Assembly: GCF_024055605.1 (NCBI RefSeq)
Contig: NZ_JAMXLX010000002.1
Location: forward strand, 124,001-188,000
From: Ciceribacter sichuanensis
GTDB lineage: Bacteria > Pseudomonadota > Alphaproteobacteria > Rhizobiales > Rhizobiaceae
Direction: 5' to 3'
DNA length: 64,000 bases
The translations under genes and the position numbers were made by a program. This document shows, piece after piece, positions 37,198 to 47,900 of the stretch (position 1 is its first letter; every line of letters starts with the position of its first letter). The notes beneath the pieces were generated by a model, which was not told the origin of the DNA, did not search any database, and saw only the letters and a program-made list of their open reading frames with translations.

Positions 37198-37746
37198 ATG
37201 TCGCCTCGTTTCTTTTCGCCAGTCGGTCACGTTGTCGCCGCATCCGTCGTCGCCACGATCGCAGCTGCTCCGGCAGCGGACGCAGCCTCGCGCGACAAGC
37301 GTTTTTTCCAGCAGGTAGCCGGTCAATGGAAGGGTCCGGGCGAAATCGTCGCCGGCAAGTACAAGGGCACCAAGTTTACCTGCAACCTGACGGGCCAGCC
37401 CGCAGAGGGCAAGGAAACCGGCATGACACTCGACGGCACCTGCCGCGTCGGCGTGTTCTCGCAGCCGATGCGCGCGGTCATCGCCCAGGTCGATGGCAAC
37501 TATAAGGGTGAATTCCTCGACGGTGCCGACGGCAAGGGCCTCGACATCGTTTCGGGTCAGGTCACCGGCGATCGCGTCGTCATGGGCATCAACCGCGCCA
37601 AGCTTGACGGTGCCATGGTTGCCCGAATCGAGAAGGACGCCGCGATGAACATCACGATTTCGGTCAAGGTCGAGGATCGCATGATCCCGGTTATAGGCCT
37701 GAAGCTCAATCGTCAGGCATCGGCCATGGCGGTTGCGGAAGAATAA
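37198..37746 (+). CDS. Exported protein of unknown function
   Basis: A 182-residue protein with a signal peptide (residues 1-30, cleavage near ADAAS). The mature part looks like a small beta-barrel or lipocalin-like fold: FFQQVAGQWKGPGEIVAGKY at its start and then alternating strands with two Cys (FTCNLTG, DGTCRVG) that could form a disulphide. I do not recognise a named family. It is convergent with folK. Confidence 0.7.
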   Translation: MSPRFFSPVGHVVAASVVATIAAAPAADAASRDKRFFQQVAGQWKGPGEIVAGKYKGTKFTCNLTGQPAEGKETGMTLDGTCRVGVFSQPMRAVIAQVDGNYKGEFLDGADGKGLDIVSGQVTGDRVVMGINRAKLDGAMVARIEKDAAMNITISVKVEDRMIPVIGLKLNRQASAMAVAEE

Positions 37747-37780
37747 GCGTCCGCCTCCACGGCAGCCGTCCGGAAGCATT

Positions 37781-38308
37781 TCAACCGCGCCACCAGGCGC
37801 GGTTTTCGTTTGCCACGACAATTCCACCGGCATCCGAATCACCAAGCCAGTCGGAAACCGGCCTCCCGTCCACCGGAAGATCGGCAGCGATATCGGCAAG
37901 CGGCATCAGTACGAAGGCGCGCTCCGTCATGCGCGGATGCGGCACTTTCAGCGCCTCCTCGCCATGGCGCTCGTCATCATAGGTCAGGATGTCGATGTCG
38001 ATGGTCCTCGGCCCCCAGCGCTCGATCCTTTCCCGCTTCATGTCGCGCTCGATGTCGAGACAGACGGCAAGAAGAGCCTTGGCCGAAAGCGTGGTCTCCA
38101 CGAGAGCGCAGGAATTGTAGAAATCGGCCTGATCCGTCTTGCCCCATGGCGGAGTACGGTAGAGGCGCGATACGGCTGTGACCCGGCAATCCGGGCGCGC
38201 ATCCAGCCGGCGTAGCGCGAGCGCCATCGCGGCGACCGGATCCCCGATATTGCCGCCAAGCCCCAGCGTCGCGGGACGCCAGGCGTTATTTGCTGAAGTG
38301 TTCAACAC
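37781..38308 (-). CDS. folK: 2-amino-4-hydroxy-6-hydroxymethyldihydropteridine pyrophosphokinase
   Basis: The 175-residue enzyme transfers pyrophosphate from ATP to the pterin in folate synthesis. HPPK motifs are GLGGNIGDP at the N-terminus, SRLYRTPPWG, FYNSCALVET and the signature RWGPRTIDIDIL with HPRMTERAFVLMPL. The start is GTG 38308, which overlaps folB by 23 bp. It is the last gene of the folP-folB-folK operon. Confidence 0.96.
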   Translation of the reverse strand: MLNTSANNAWRPATLGLGGNIGDPVAAMALALRRLDARPDCRVTAVSRLYRTPPWGKTDQADFYNSCALVETTLSAKALLAVCLDIERDMKRERIERWGPRTIDIDILTYDDERHGEEALKVPHPRMTERAFVLMPLADIAADLPVDGRPVSDWLGDSDAGGIVVANENRAWWRG

Positions 38309-38657
38309 TCACCTGTACATAATCGAGAATGCCGGGAACCGGTGCACTGGGCTTGCGGACGGTGATCCGCGCACGCTTGATCGGCGAAAACCTGACGCAG
38401 AGTTCCTTGGCGATCGTCAGCGCCAGCGCCTCGATCAGGAGCTTCCTGCTGGTGGTGACGATCTCTTCGATCACCTTGAAGACGATCCCGTAATCCACGG
38501 TGCCGTCGAGCTCGTCGTTCTCGGCAGCCTCGGCACCAGCCACGTCGAACTCTGCGTCAACATAGAAACGCTGGCCGAGAAACTCTTCCTCGGGATAGAC
38601 GCCGTGCCGGGCGAAGAAGGCACAGTTTTTCAGTGTGATCGTGTAGATATCGGTCAT
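38286..38657 (-). CDS. folB: Dihydroneopterin aldolase
   Basis: The 123-residue protein carries the DHNA fold: CAFFARHGVYPEEEFLGQRF near the N-terminus, the DGTVDYGIVFKVI segment and the catalytic Lys in ITVRKPSAPVPG. It cleaves dihydroneopterin to hydroxymethyl-dihydropterin and glycolaldehyde, the step before FolK. ATG 38657 overlaps the folP stop codon in an ATGA and has AGGGA nine bases upstream; ATG 38666 is in frame too. Confidence 0.94.
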   Translation of the reverse strand: MTDIYTITLKNCAFFARHGVYPEEEFLGQRFYVDAEFDVAGAEAAENDELDGTVDYGIVFKVIEEIVTTSRKLLIEALALTIAKELCVRFSPIKRARITVRKPSAPVPGILDYVQVSVEHFSK

Positions 38658-39523
38658 TTGACGCATTCCCTTGCAGCCTTCCGGCCAGCAGCCATCATAG
38701 CATCGGCGACAAGCAGGGCGTCCCTGTTGATCGCGACATTGTGCACCCGGAAAACCGAAGCGCCCTTCAGCCGAAGAAGCGCGGTCGTCGCAGCCGTAGC
38801 AGCATCCCGATCGGCCGGCTCACGACCGGTTACCGTACCAAGGAACCTCTTGCGGGACGTCCCGACCAGCAGCGGATAGCCAAGCGCCGAGACTTCCTCA
38901 AGCCGAGCCATCAGCTCGAAATTCTCTTCAGTCGTTTCCTTGGCAAAACCGAAACCCGGATCGAGCGTGATCGCTTGGCGTGCAACGCCTGCGGCCACGG
39001 CGATCTCCAGCGAGCGTTCAAGGAAAGCGAACTGATCCGCCACAACGTCAGCGAGCTTCTGCCGGTCCCGCCCGGTGTGCATGATGCACAGGCCTGCGCC
39101 CGTCTTCGCCGCGACTTCGGCAATATCCGGTTCACGCTGCAGCCCGAAAACATCGTTGACAATATGGGCCCCGGCTGCGACCGCGACCCGAGCTGTTTCC
39201 GCCCGATAGGTGTCGATGGAGAGCAGCGCGTCGGTTTCCTTCGCCAGCCGCTCGATCACCGGCGCAACCCGGTCCTGCTCCTCCGCCGCACTGACGGGAT
39301 CGCCACCCGGACGGGTGGATTCACCCCCGATATCGAGGATATCCGCGCCCTCCGCGATACAGGAAAGCGCGTGCTCGACGGCCCTCTCGACACTGAAGTG
39401 TCTGCCGCCATCGGAAAAGGAATCGGGCGTAACGTTGACGATCGCCATCAGCCGGCCCTTTTCTCCGAGTAGAAGTTTCCGTCCATGGGCAAGGTGCCAG
39501 TTCGTGACATTCTCTGAAACCAT
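38654..39523 (-). CDS. folP: Dihydropteroate synthase
   Basis: The 289-residue TIM-barrel enzyme joins p-aminobenzoate to the pterin pyrophosphate. Both DHPS signatures are clear: LMAIVNVTPDSFSDGGRH (around residue 25) and ADILDIGGESTRPGG (around residue 60), then DPGFGFAKE and LVGTSRKRFLG. It is the sulfonamide target. It begins the operon and overlaps folB by four bases. It is divergent from the DUF922 gene. Confidence 0.96.
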   Translation of the reverse strand: MVSENVTNWHLAHGRKLLLGEKGRLMAIVNVTPDSFSDGGRHFSVERAVEHALSCIAEGADILDIGGESTRPGGDPVSAAEEQDRVAPVIERLAKETDALLSIDTYRAETARVAVAAGAHIVNDVFGLQREPDIAEVAAKTGAGLCIMHTGRDRQKLADVVADQFAFLERSLEIAVAAGVARQAITLDPGFGFAKETTEENFELMARLEEVSALGYPLLVGTSRKRFLGTVTGREPADRDAATAATTALLRLKGASVFRVHNVAINRDALLVADAMMAAGRKAARECVK

Positions 39524-39624
39524 GACCGGCCCTTTCCACTCTCAAAAAATTGCGGGCACCGATATTGCGCTCGCTGTCGCTATGCCCCAAGGTCGCGGCG
39601 AATACAACATCGCGGATATGAAGA

Positions 39625-40251
39625 ATGACGTTTGCAAACCGGCTGGGGATTACGGCCATTACAGCCATCATGCTGGCGCTTTCCCCTCCTCAGTCGAAAG
39701 CAGAGACAATCGTCAACAAGAGCTTCAGCTACTTCCAGATTGGCGGCCGGACCGCCGAGGAACTCGACCGGGAGCTTGAGAAGCGCGGCCCGATGACCAA
39801 GACCAGCGGCAGCCGTCACCCGGGCGCCACCCAGATCAAATTCGGCGGAGAAATCACCTATCTGCCATCCAATGGACGCTGTTCCGTCGGCGAGGTCAAG
39901 GTGACGCTGAAGACCAAGATCATCCTGCCACGCTGGAAGAACCGCAATCGCGCCAACCGCGAACTCGGCATGATCTGGGACGCCTTATCGAGCGACATCA
40001 AGCGCCACGAGGAACGCCACGCGGAAATCGCCAGGCAGCACGCCCGTCAGCTGGAGCAATCGCTGAAACGCCTGAGGCCCGCTCGCGATTGCGAGACGCT
40101 TCAGGCCAAGGTGGCGGACCTGACGGCCAGAACCGTCGAGGAACATGACAAGGCCCAGATCGCCTTCGACCGCGTCGAGGCGCTGAATTTCGAGAATCGA
40201 CTGATTCGCATTCTCGAATACCGCTCCAGGGGCAAGAACGTCCAGAACTGA
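39625..40251 (+). CDS. DUF922 family exported protein, putative zinc protease
   Basis: A 208-residue protein with a signal peptide (residues 1-26, cleavage near SKAET) and the DUF922 pattern: FSYFQIGGRTAEELDRELEKRGP at the start of the mature domain and a HEERH motif (around residue 132) with the HExxH spacing of a zinc metallopeptidase. A later C near residue 153 may pair with one near residue 85. Family members are predicted secreted proteases without known substrate. Confidence 0.82.
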   Translation: MTFANRLGITAITAIMLALSPPQSKAETIVNKSFSYFQIGGRTAEELDRELEKRGPMTKTSGSRHPGATQIKFGGEITYLPSNGRCSVGEVKVTLKTKIILPRWKNRNRANRELGMIWDALSSDIKRHEERHAEIARQHARQLEQSLKRLRPARDCETLQAKVADLTARTVEEHDKAQIAFDRVEALNFENRLIRILEYRSRGKNVQN

Positions 40252-40409
40252 AGCGCAGATAACCGCGGATGGCAGGAAAAGTGGCCGTTTGACGGCGAAG
40301 CTTGCGCGAAACTTGCGCATTGCCCTGTGAATAACCGGCTATTTCTTCCGGTAGCACTTGATGAAAAGCTGAAATACAAGTGTCATGTCATTCACAGTTC
40401 ATCACATTT

Positions 40410-40532
40410 GTAAGCGGGTTCCCCGAGTTCTCCTGGCGCATCCTGGTGCCGCAGGTGTTTCCTCCCTCGCCTGTCAGGGCGATGCGCCCACTTGCCTCGC
40501 TCTTCGCTGGCCGACGGGCGAGGCTTTTTTTT
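40410..40532 (+). ncRNA. Candidate small RNA with a CCUCC loop and its own terminator
   Basis: An outer stem GGCGCATC/GATGCGCC (40435-40442 with 40481-40488) encloses a hairpin GCAGGTG/CGCCTGT (40451-40474) whose ten-base loop shows CCTCC (40461-40465), an anti-Shine-Dalgarno sequence. A strong terminator follows: GCCTCGC/GCGAGGC (40494-40524) and eight T residues. This layout resembles rhizobial trans-acting small RNAs with exposed CCUCC loops (alpha-r14/'cuckoo' type). The 5' end is a guess; no clear promoter is visible. The rest of the 309-base gap (40252-40560) holds only short imperfect repeats. Confidence 0.55.
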
Positions 40533-40560
40533 GGCGCATGTTCCTTGGGAAGTCTTGGGA

Positions 40561-40881
40561 TCAGCCCTGGCGTTCGGGCACGTGAACGGTCAGCCCGTCG
40601 AGAGCCGCCGTCATCTTGATCTGACAGGAAAGACGCGAATTGGGGCGCACATCGACGGCGAAGTCGAGCATGTCTTCTTCCATCGGCGAAGGCGAGCCGG
40701 CTTTTTCGACCCATTCATCGTCGACATAGACATGACAGGTAGCACAGGCGCAGGCGCCGCCGCATTCGGCGTCGATACCGGGAACGGAATTGCGCACCGC
40801 ATTTTCCATGACCGTCGAGCCTTCTTCCACAGAAAGGTCGAAACGGGTGCCGTCGAATGCGATGATGTTGAGTTGTGCCAT
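40561..40881 (-). CDS. [2Fe-2S] adrenodoxin-type ferredoxin
   Basis: The 106-residue protein has the four cluster cysteines of the vertebrate/adrenodoxin type: CGGACACATC (around residues 40-49) and the late LSCQIK near residue 86. It carries single electrons, for example to Fe-S assembly or P450 systems. I start at ATG 40881 ([11 protein letters not shown]); the upstream frame to 41046 shows no ferredoxin-like sequence. It stands alone between the candidate small RNA and the HPt-like gene. Confidence 0.93.
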   Translation of the reverse strand: MAQLNIIAFDGTRFDLSVEEGSTVMENAVRNSVPGIDAECGGACACATCHVYVDDEWVEKAGSPSPMEEDMLDFAVDVRPNSRLSCQIKMTAALDGLTVHVPERQG

Positions 40882-41056
40882 GATGAGATGTCCAGACGTC
40901 GCGTATTGAAAACCGGCGAAGTCATCCCCCAAATCGCCCTGCCAGTCAACATTCCGCAGGGCGAAAGCGCACTGCAGCACGAGGCTATCGAAGGCCCCGT
41001 GCAGCAAGTCGGCTACCGGCGGTCGAAACGCATGGCGTCCGGCCACCGAAAAACGT

Positions 41057-41428
41057 TTAGCGGCAAAGCTTGCAGATGAAGTTTTCGGCTTCTACGACCG
41101 CAGCAGCGACGGCGGCGATGGCGGCCGGTTCGTTGCCGCGAGCCTCTACGACGGTCGCGGCGGCAGCGACCGAATGGGCGCCCACGGCGTTTGCCGCATT
41201 TTTCAATCGCCCAGCGATCGTCTCGCGGGTCTCGGTGCTCGCCGGATTGCCGAAGGCCTGAAGGCAGCCACGGGCCTGACGGGCGAACATCTGCAATACT
41301 TCCATTTCGAGCGCCTTGTCGCCCTTGGTCTGCTTGGCAAGGTGAACCAGGTCGATCGGACGATTTTGGGAGGGGCAACGCCCGCCGGAATTCTCGGGGG
41401 CTTCGAATGCGATATTCAGCGCCGCCAT
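41057..41428 (-). CDS. HPt-like protein without the phosphoacceptor histidine
   Basis: A 123-residue helical protein that follows the HPt domain pattern: [20 protein letters not shown] with [10 protein letters not shown], then the helix that normally holds HxLKG. Here that motif reads [16 protein letters not shown], so the phosphorylatable His is replaced by Gly. It may be a pseudo-HPt acting by binding. The stretch near the C-terminus is Ala-rich, with two Cys at the end (FICKLCR). AAGGA precedes the ATG. It is divergent from the growth-pole gene. Confidence 0.7.
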   Translation of the reverse strand: MAALNIAFEAPENSGGRCPSQNRPIDLVHLAKQTKGDKALEMEVLQMFARQARGCLQAFGNPASTETRETIAGRLKNAANAVGAHSVAAAATVVEARGNEPAAIAAVAAAVVEAENFICKLCR

Positions 41429-41535
41429 GGCCAGTTTTCCTTTTTTTATCGTTATTGGGTGCCATGATGTTTTTCACGACGGCGTGCCTATCCAGTTAAA
41501 TTCGGGCCCATTTGCGGCGGAAACCTTACGACATG

Positions 41536-41603
41536 GTTAACAAGCATTAAACATTTGTCTCAAATGATGTTTCAGGCGCTAAATTAGTTTAAATGCTGTT
41601 AAC
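41536..41603. promoter_or_regulatory. Paired TTAA-N6-TTAAC inverted repeat upstream of the growth-pole gene
   Basis: Arms 41536-41552 and 41587-41603 are near-perfect inverted copies (GTTAACA/GCATTAAAC type), each containing TTAA-N6-TTAAC on one strand. They lie 34 bases apart in the 482-base divergent region between the HPt-like gene and the 2018-codon gene. The motif resembles, but by one base of spacing differs from, the CtrA site TTAA-N7-TTAA. Confidence 0.5.
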
Positions 41604-41722
41604 AACCAACCCTGCCGATTGGGAATGGAGGGCCGCTTAATTGTAACGCATCGGCGAATGTGTCACTACGATACGCTCATATGGGTGAAGGGTGTAAACC
41701 TTTGCCCAATGGTCGGAAGATG

Positions 41723-41740
41723 ATAAGGAATTATCCTTAT
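41723..41740. promoter_or_regulatory. 18-base palindrome
   Basis: ATAAGGA-ATTA-TCCTTAT is a perfect inverted repeat with 7-base arms, about 170 bp before the growth-pole start codon. It could be an operator; no regulator is suggested by the sequence. Confidence 0.45.
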
Positions 41741-41910
41741 GTGTGCTGAAAACAGGCACGGTCCGGCCCTTGTAATCCAAAGGGATTTCCTTCTGGCGTG
41801 GCGGCAGCGGGAAATTCATGTGTAAGGCGGTCGATGCCGCGCCCCTGTTGCAGGCGGCTGAGGGAGCAAGGCAGGAACCGGCCCAGTAGGCGGTAGCGAG
41901 GCGTAACCCT

Positions 41911-44900
41911 ATGGCGAACAACAAGACGGTCGAGTCGATTGACGACAGCGCGTTTCAGGCTCTCGAAGCGGCCCTGAGGATCGACTTCGACGAAGAAGAG
42001 AAGCCCGCGTCGAAAACCCGACCGACGCCACACGCACCGGAGGCAAAAGTGTCCGAGTCCAATACCCCGCGCCCCGCTGCTGCACAAAAACAGGCGGAGC
42101 GACGGGCCGCGCGCGCCGGCGAGCTTGCTCCCGAACCGGCGCCCAAGGCTCCCTCTTTCGAACCGGCCAACGATGCTTCGCGCCGCAGTCCCGCAGCGAT
42201 TATGAAGTCGCTGGAAGGCGCCTCGATGCGCTCGGCCATCCGCAACGCCGCGATTGTCTCGGCGCTGTGGGTTATCGCCGCGATCGGCCTTTCCCAGCTC
42301 CTCTACGGTAGCCAGATCTGGCAGGCGCCGACGATGGCCGACGTCGTGGCCATGCCGGGCGTCGTCGCAATCGTGATCGGCACGATCATCCCGGTCCTGC
42401 TCTTCTTCGCATTCGCCATCATGATGGCCCGCGCCCATGACCTGCGCAACGCCGCCCGCTCCATGGCGGAAGTGGCTCTGCGTCTTGCCGAGCCGGAAAC
42501 CATCGCCTCCGAACGCATCATGACCGTCGGACAGGCCGTTCGCCGCGAAGTTTCCGCGATGAACGAAGGCATCGAGCGCACGATCGCCCGAGCGACCGAA
42601 CTCGAAACCCTCGTCCACTCGGAAGTAAGCGCGCTGGAGCGCAGCTACACGGACAACGAACTGCGTGTCCGTGGCCTCGTCCATGAACTCGGCTCCGAAC
42701 GCGATGCGATCGTCAACCACGCCGAACGCATTCGCACCTCCATCGTCGGCGCCCACGAGCAGTTGAAAGAAGAACTTTCGCTTGCGACGGAAGAAATCTC
42801 CGTGCGTCTGGCGACATCGGGCGAAGCATTTGCATCCCTGATCGACACCCGTGCCGCCGCCCTGATGGAGAAATCCGACCAGGCTGCCAGCGCCATCGGC
42901 ACCCTGCTCGCCGTCAAGACGGAAAACCTTGTCCAGACCCTGAGCGCTTCAGGCATTTCGCTCGCAAGCGAATTCGACACGCGCCTCAACCAGCTCACCG
43001 GTACGCTGGCCGAACGCGGACGCGAACTGCTCGGAGAGTTTGAGACCCGCGCGTCCTCGCTCGACGCCAATACCGAAAAGCTGAATGCAGCGCTCAGCGA
43101 ACGCGCACGCCAGCTCAACGAGACCCTGGTCGAAAGAACCCGCGAAATCGCCGAAAAGCTGACCACCGGCGAACAGGGCATCACCAATTCGCTGGGCGAT
43201 GCACTCGCCAAGCTCAATGCCAGCCTCGACGAGAAGGGCCAGACCTTCCGCCAGAGCCTGCAGTCCAGTGTCGACGACGCGATCGTTGATCTCGACCTGC
43301 GTTCCGGCCTCTTCGAGGACCGTCTCGAGGCCACCATCGGTCAGGTCAACACGGCATTCGACGAGCGCGTAGCGGAATTCGCCAGCGCCTTCGACCAGCG
43401 CGCCGGTTCGCTCGACAGCAAGCTCATGGAGAGCCTCGCCCGCATCAACGAGACCGTCAGCGGCGGCTCCGAGGCAATCGACGGCATCCTCAGCTCCAGC
43501 ATCGACCGACTGGGCTCGACGATCACCGACCAGTCCTTCGCGCTGGCGACCGCAGTTGGAACCGGGCAGGAACTCATCGACTCGGCGCTCGCCAACCGCG
43601 CGCAGGAAATCGCGGATGCCATGTCGGCCCGCGCCCAGGCGCTCACTGAAAGCCTTGAGAACGCCCAGCGCCGCATTGACGCCGTCATGGAAGAACGCGG
43701 TGGTGCACTCTACAACGCGCTCGCCGACAACCAGTCCCGCTTCGACGAGACCCTTGCGAGCCGCGCAGAGACGATCATCAACGCGCTGTCCGGCAACCAC
43801 GATCGCTTCGCCGAAACGCTTGACACCAAGAGCCGTGAGATCGCGCAGACCCTGGCTGACGGTCAGGCCCGTCTGGACGAAACCTTCGACGGTCGCGCGG
43901 AGGCGATCGGCCTTGCACTTTCGCTCAACCACGACCAGCTCTCGGAAACGCTCGAAGCCCGCAGCCGCGAAATCGCCCAGACGCTCGCCGACGGTCAGGC
44001 TCGCCTCGACGAGACCTTCGACGGCCGCGCGGAAGCCATCGGTCTTGCGCTCTCGCTCAGTCACGACCAGATCGCAGAAACGCTCGAAACCCGTAGCCGC
44101 GAGATCGCCCAGACGCTCTCCGAAGGCCATGCACGTCTTGACGAAACCTTCGACGGTCGCGCGGAAGCCATCGGCCTTGCTCTCTCGCTCAACCACGACC
44201 AGATCGCAGAAACGCTTGAGACCCGAAGCCGCGAGATTGCACAGACGCTGGCCGAAGGCCATGCCCGCCTCGACGAAACCTTCGACGGCCGCGCGGAAGC
44301 CATCGGCCTTGCACTGTCACTCAATCACGACCAGATCGCAGAGACGCTCGAGACACGAAGCCGCGAGATCGTGCAGTCCATGTCCGAGGTTAAGGCAAGC
44401 CTTGACGAGACCCTGGACGCTCGCAGCCGCGAGATTGCCCGTACCCTTTCCGAGGGACAGGCACGTCTCGACGAAACGCTGGACGGTCGCGCCACCGCAT
44501 TCGTGGAATCCATCAGCGGAACCGAGACCCGGCTCGCAGAAACGCTCGATCGTCGCACCAGTGCAATCGTCGAGACCGTTGCCGAAGCCGACCGGCGCCT
44601 CGAAGCCACCTTCGCCGACAAGGCGGAAACGATCCGCGCTGCCTATGGCGAGAGCCAGGAGCAGCTCGACATGGCATTGGCAGGCCATACGTCCTACCTC
44701 AGCTCCACGCTGGAGGAAGCGGGCAACCACATCGAAAAGGCACTGGGCGAAGGATCGGGCCGCATCGGTCAGGCCCTGAACACGGTGCTCACCGATATCG
44801 GTCAGACTCTCTCCTCGGGCATATCCGACATCGACGGCAAGCTCTCCGACACCCATGAGCGGATCCGCTCGACGCTGGACGACCGTAGTAACGCCATCAA

Positions 44901-47900
44901 CCTGGCGCTGAACGACGCCCGCAGCCAGCTGGAAAGCACGCTCACCGAGCATGGCGCCTCCATGGGCGCATCGCTTGCCGCCAGCGCCGGCATGCTGGAA
45001 ATGACGCTTGAACAGCGCGAGGAAGCCCTGCGCCGCACGATCGACGAGAGCGGCAATGCTCTCGACGAACGCCTGCGTGGCACCGCCCGGTCGCTGGTCG
45101 GCCAGATCGGCAACGTCGCCGGCGAGATCACCCGCACGGCGGAGGACTTCTCCAGCCGCGTCGAACAGTCGGTCGGTGGCATGAGCGCACGTCTCGACGA
45201 GACCAGCGCCCGGATCGAAACGAGCCTCGGCACGCTGGAAGACCGGATCCGCAACGGCCTGGACGGTGTCGACACCCGCGTCGCCGATGCCGGCGAGATC
45301 TTTGCCGCCAAGCTGGCCGAGAAGGTTTCCGATATCGAGAAGGTTGGGACCGAGGCCGCAGAACGCGTTTCGCGCATCCTTGAAGAGGGGACCAACCTCG
45401 TTGCGCAGACCTTCGAGGGCCGCACCGCCCAGATCGATGAACGCCTGTCCACCATGGACCGCGCCCTGAACATCGGTCTCGACAACGTCAACCGCACCAT
45501 CGAAGGCAAGGCTGCCGGCCTCGCCACCACGCTGCGCGGCGCCGTTTCCGACGCCGCCCGCGAACTCGACGCCGAGGCACAACGTTCCGTCGACCTGCTC
45601 AACCAGAGCGGTCAGCAGTTTGCCGAGCGGATCGGCGAGCGCAGCGCCGAACTCAGCCGCGCCGTCGAGGAGCGGTCCGAGGATCTGGCAAACCGCATCG
45701 CCGAGACCCAGAGCCGCCTCGCCGGCCAGGCTGCTTCGGTCGCTCAGACCTTCTCCGAAGCCGGCGACATCATCGCCAACAAGGTTGCGGAAGCCGAGAC
45801 CCTCGTGAGCAGCCAGATCCAGGCGCTTTCGGGCACCCTTTCGGAAGCCGGCAACACGCTGGAAACCCGGGCGGCAGCAATCCGCGAAGCGCTGGCCGGC
45901 AATACGGAGGAACTGGCGCAGACCATGAACACGGTCGACAAGGCACTGGAAGCCCGCGGCAATTCGATCCGCGCAGTCCTCGACGAACGCACCCGCGAAC
46001 TCAATTCGATGCTCGCCGGCCGTTCCGCGGAACTGTCGCGCCTGATCGACGAGAAGGCGACACCGGTCATTGCGGAATATGCGGAAACCGGCCGCGCTGC
46101 AGCCGAGCGCATCACCGAGGCCGCCCGCCTCAGCGCCGAACGCCTGCGTTCCGAAAACCAGGCCGTTGTGGCCGCCATCAGCGAGCGCGCTGACAAGGCG
46201 GTCGAGGCTCTGGGCACTGCCGAGAGCAGCATTGCCGAAAGCGCGGGTCGCCTGATCCAGCGTCTTGGCGAAAGCAATACCGGCCTTGCCGGCATGATCG
46301 AGCAGGTTGCCACCAATATCGTCGCGGCAGACAGCCAACTCGGCCAGACGACGGAACGTTTCGCCGAGGCATCGTCCAAGGCTGCCGACCTCATCTCGAC
46401 CTCCAGCCGACTGCTGGATGGCAAGCTCGAGCGCCTGTCCTCGATTTCCGACGACACGCTGTCTCAGGTCACCGCCATCGTCGGCCGCTTCAGCGATCAC
46501 TCCAAGGTCCTCGGCCAGGCATCCGACCTCCTGTCGGCCGCCCAGTCCAACCTTGTCGGCACGCTTGAGGATCGCCAGCAGGCGCTGCGTGATCTGGCTG
46601 TCGGTCTGGTCAAGCGTTCCGAGGAGATCGAAACGACGATGCAGGGCCTGACCAACATGGTCGAATCCGCCTTCGAACGCGCCGAACAACGCTCGGGTCA
46701 GGTTGCAGGCAACCTGCGCCAGAGCATTCAGACGTCCTTTGCCGACATCGGCAAGATCCTCTCAGAAACCGAAAAGCAGGCCAACGCCACGGCCGGCAGC
46801 ATGCGCAACGCGCTGCTTTCTGCTGGCGAAGAGGCCAACCAGTCGATCGAGAAAACCCTGTCGGAAGCCGAAAAGCGTTCTGCCGATCTTGCCGATCGTC
46901 TGCGTGGCGGCCTCACCGCTTCGCTCTCCGACGTGGACAAGCTGCTCGGCGAAGCCGGACGCAAGTCGGATGGCGCTGCAAACCACCTGCGCGAAGCCCT
47001 TCGCCAGTCGGTCGAGGAAGCCGTCAGCCGCTTTGCCGGCGCAACAGACGAGATCCGCCGCTCGGCCCAGGATATCCGCAAGGAACTCGACCTCACCCGC
47101 AGCGAGCTGAAGCGCGGTGCATTCGACCTGCCGGAAGAGGCCAAGGAAAGTGCCGCCGCCATGCGGCGTGCCGTTTCCGAACAGATCAAGGCGCTGCAGG
47201 ATATCTCCCAGCTCGTCGGTCGCTCAACCCAGTCGCTGGAAATCTCCGAGCCGGTCGCACGTCGCCTCGCGGAAGCTCGCCCGGCCGAACAGCCGCGCCG
47301 GGCAGCCACACCGACCCCTGCCCCGCAGCCTGCGCCTGTTCCGGCACCCGCGCCGGTCCAAGCGCCAGTCCAGGCACGTGCCACCGAGCCACTCGGCCTG
47401 CGTGGCAGCCTGAACGCCACCCAGGCTCCGGTCCCCGCACCGGCTTCCGCTCCCGCAGCCCGTCAGGAAACCGGTGGCTGGATCAGCGACCTCCTGCGCG
47501 GCGCGTCGCGCGACGAAGAACATGGAATGGCGGCTCCCCAGCCTGCCCGTCCTGCCGCACCGGCTCGCCCAGTCGAACAGCCGCCTGTACAACAGCGGCA
47601 GGCCGACAACCGTAATCCGCGCCACATGGTCGAATCGCTGAACTCGCTCTCGGTCGATATCGCTCGCGCCATCGATCACGATGCCTCGGTCGAACTGTGG
47701 CGGCGCTACCAGCGCGGCGAGCGCGACGTCTTCACCCGCCGCCTCTACACGCTGAAAGGCCAGCAGACCTTCGACGAGATCAAGCGCAAGTACGACCGCG
47801 AGCCGGAATTCCGCACCGCTGTCGACCGCTACATCAACGACTTCGAAAAGCTGCTCGCCGATGTCGCCCGCACCGACCGCGACAAGAGCGTCACGCAGTC

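Noticed and set aside
41637..41924. Minus-strand ORF of 95 codons in the growth-pole upstream region
   Set aside because: No ribosome site, overlaps the regulatory region and the start of the growth-pole gene, no family similarity.
42949..46689. Very long minus-strand ORFs (437 and 790 codons) opposite the growth-pole gene
   Set aside because: They mirror the repetitive, GC-biased helical coding sequence of the plus-strand gene, have no ribosome sites and resemble no family.
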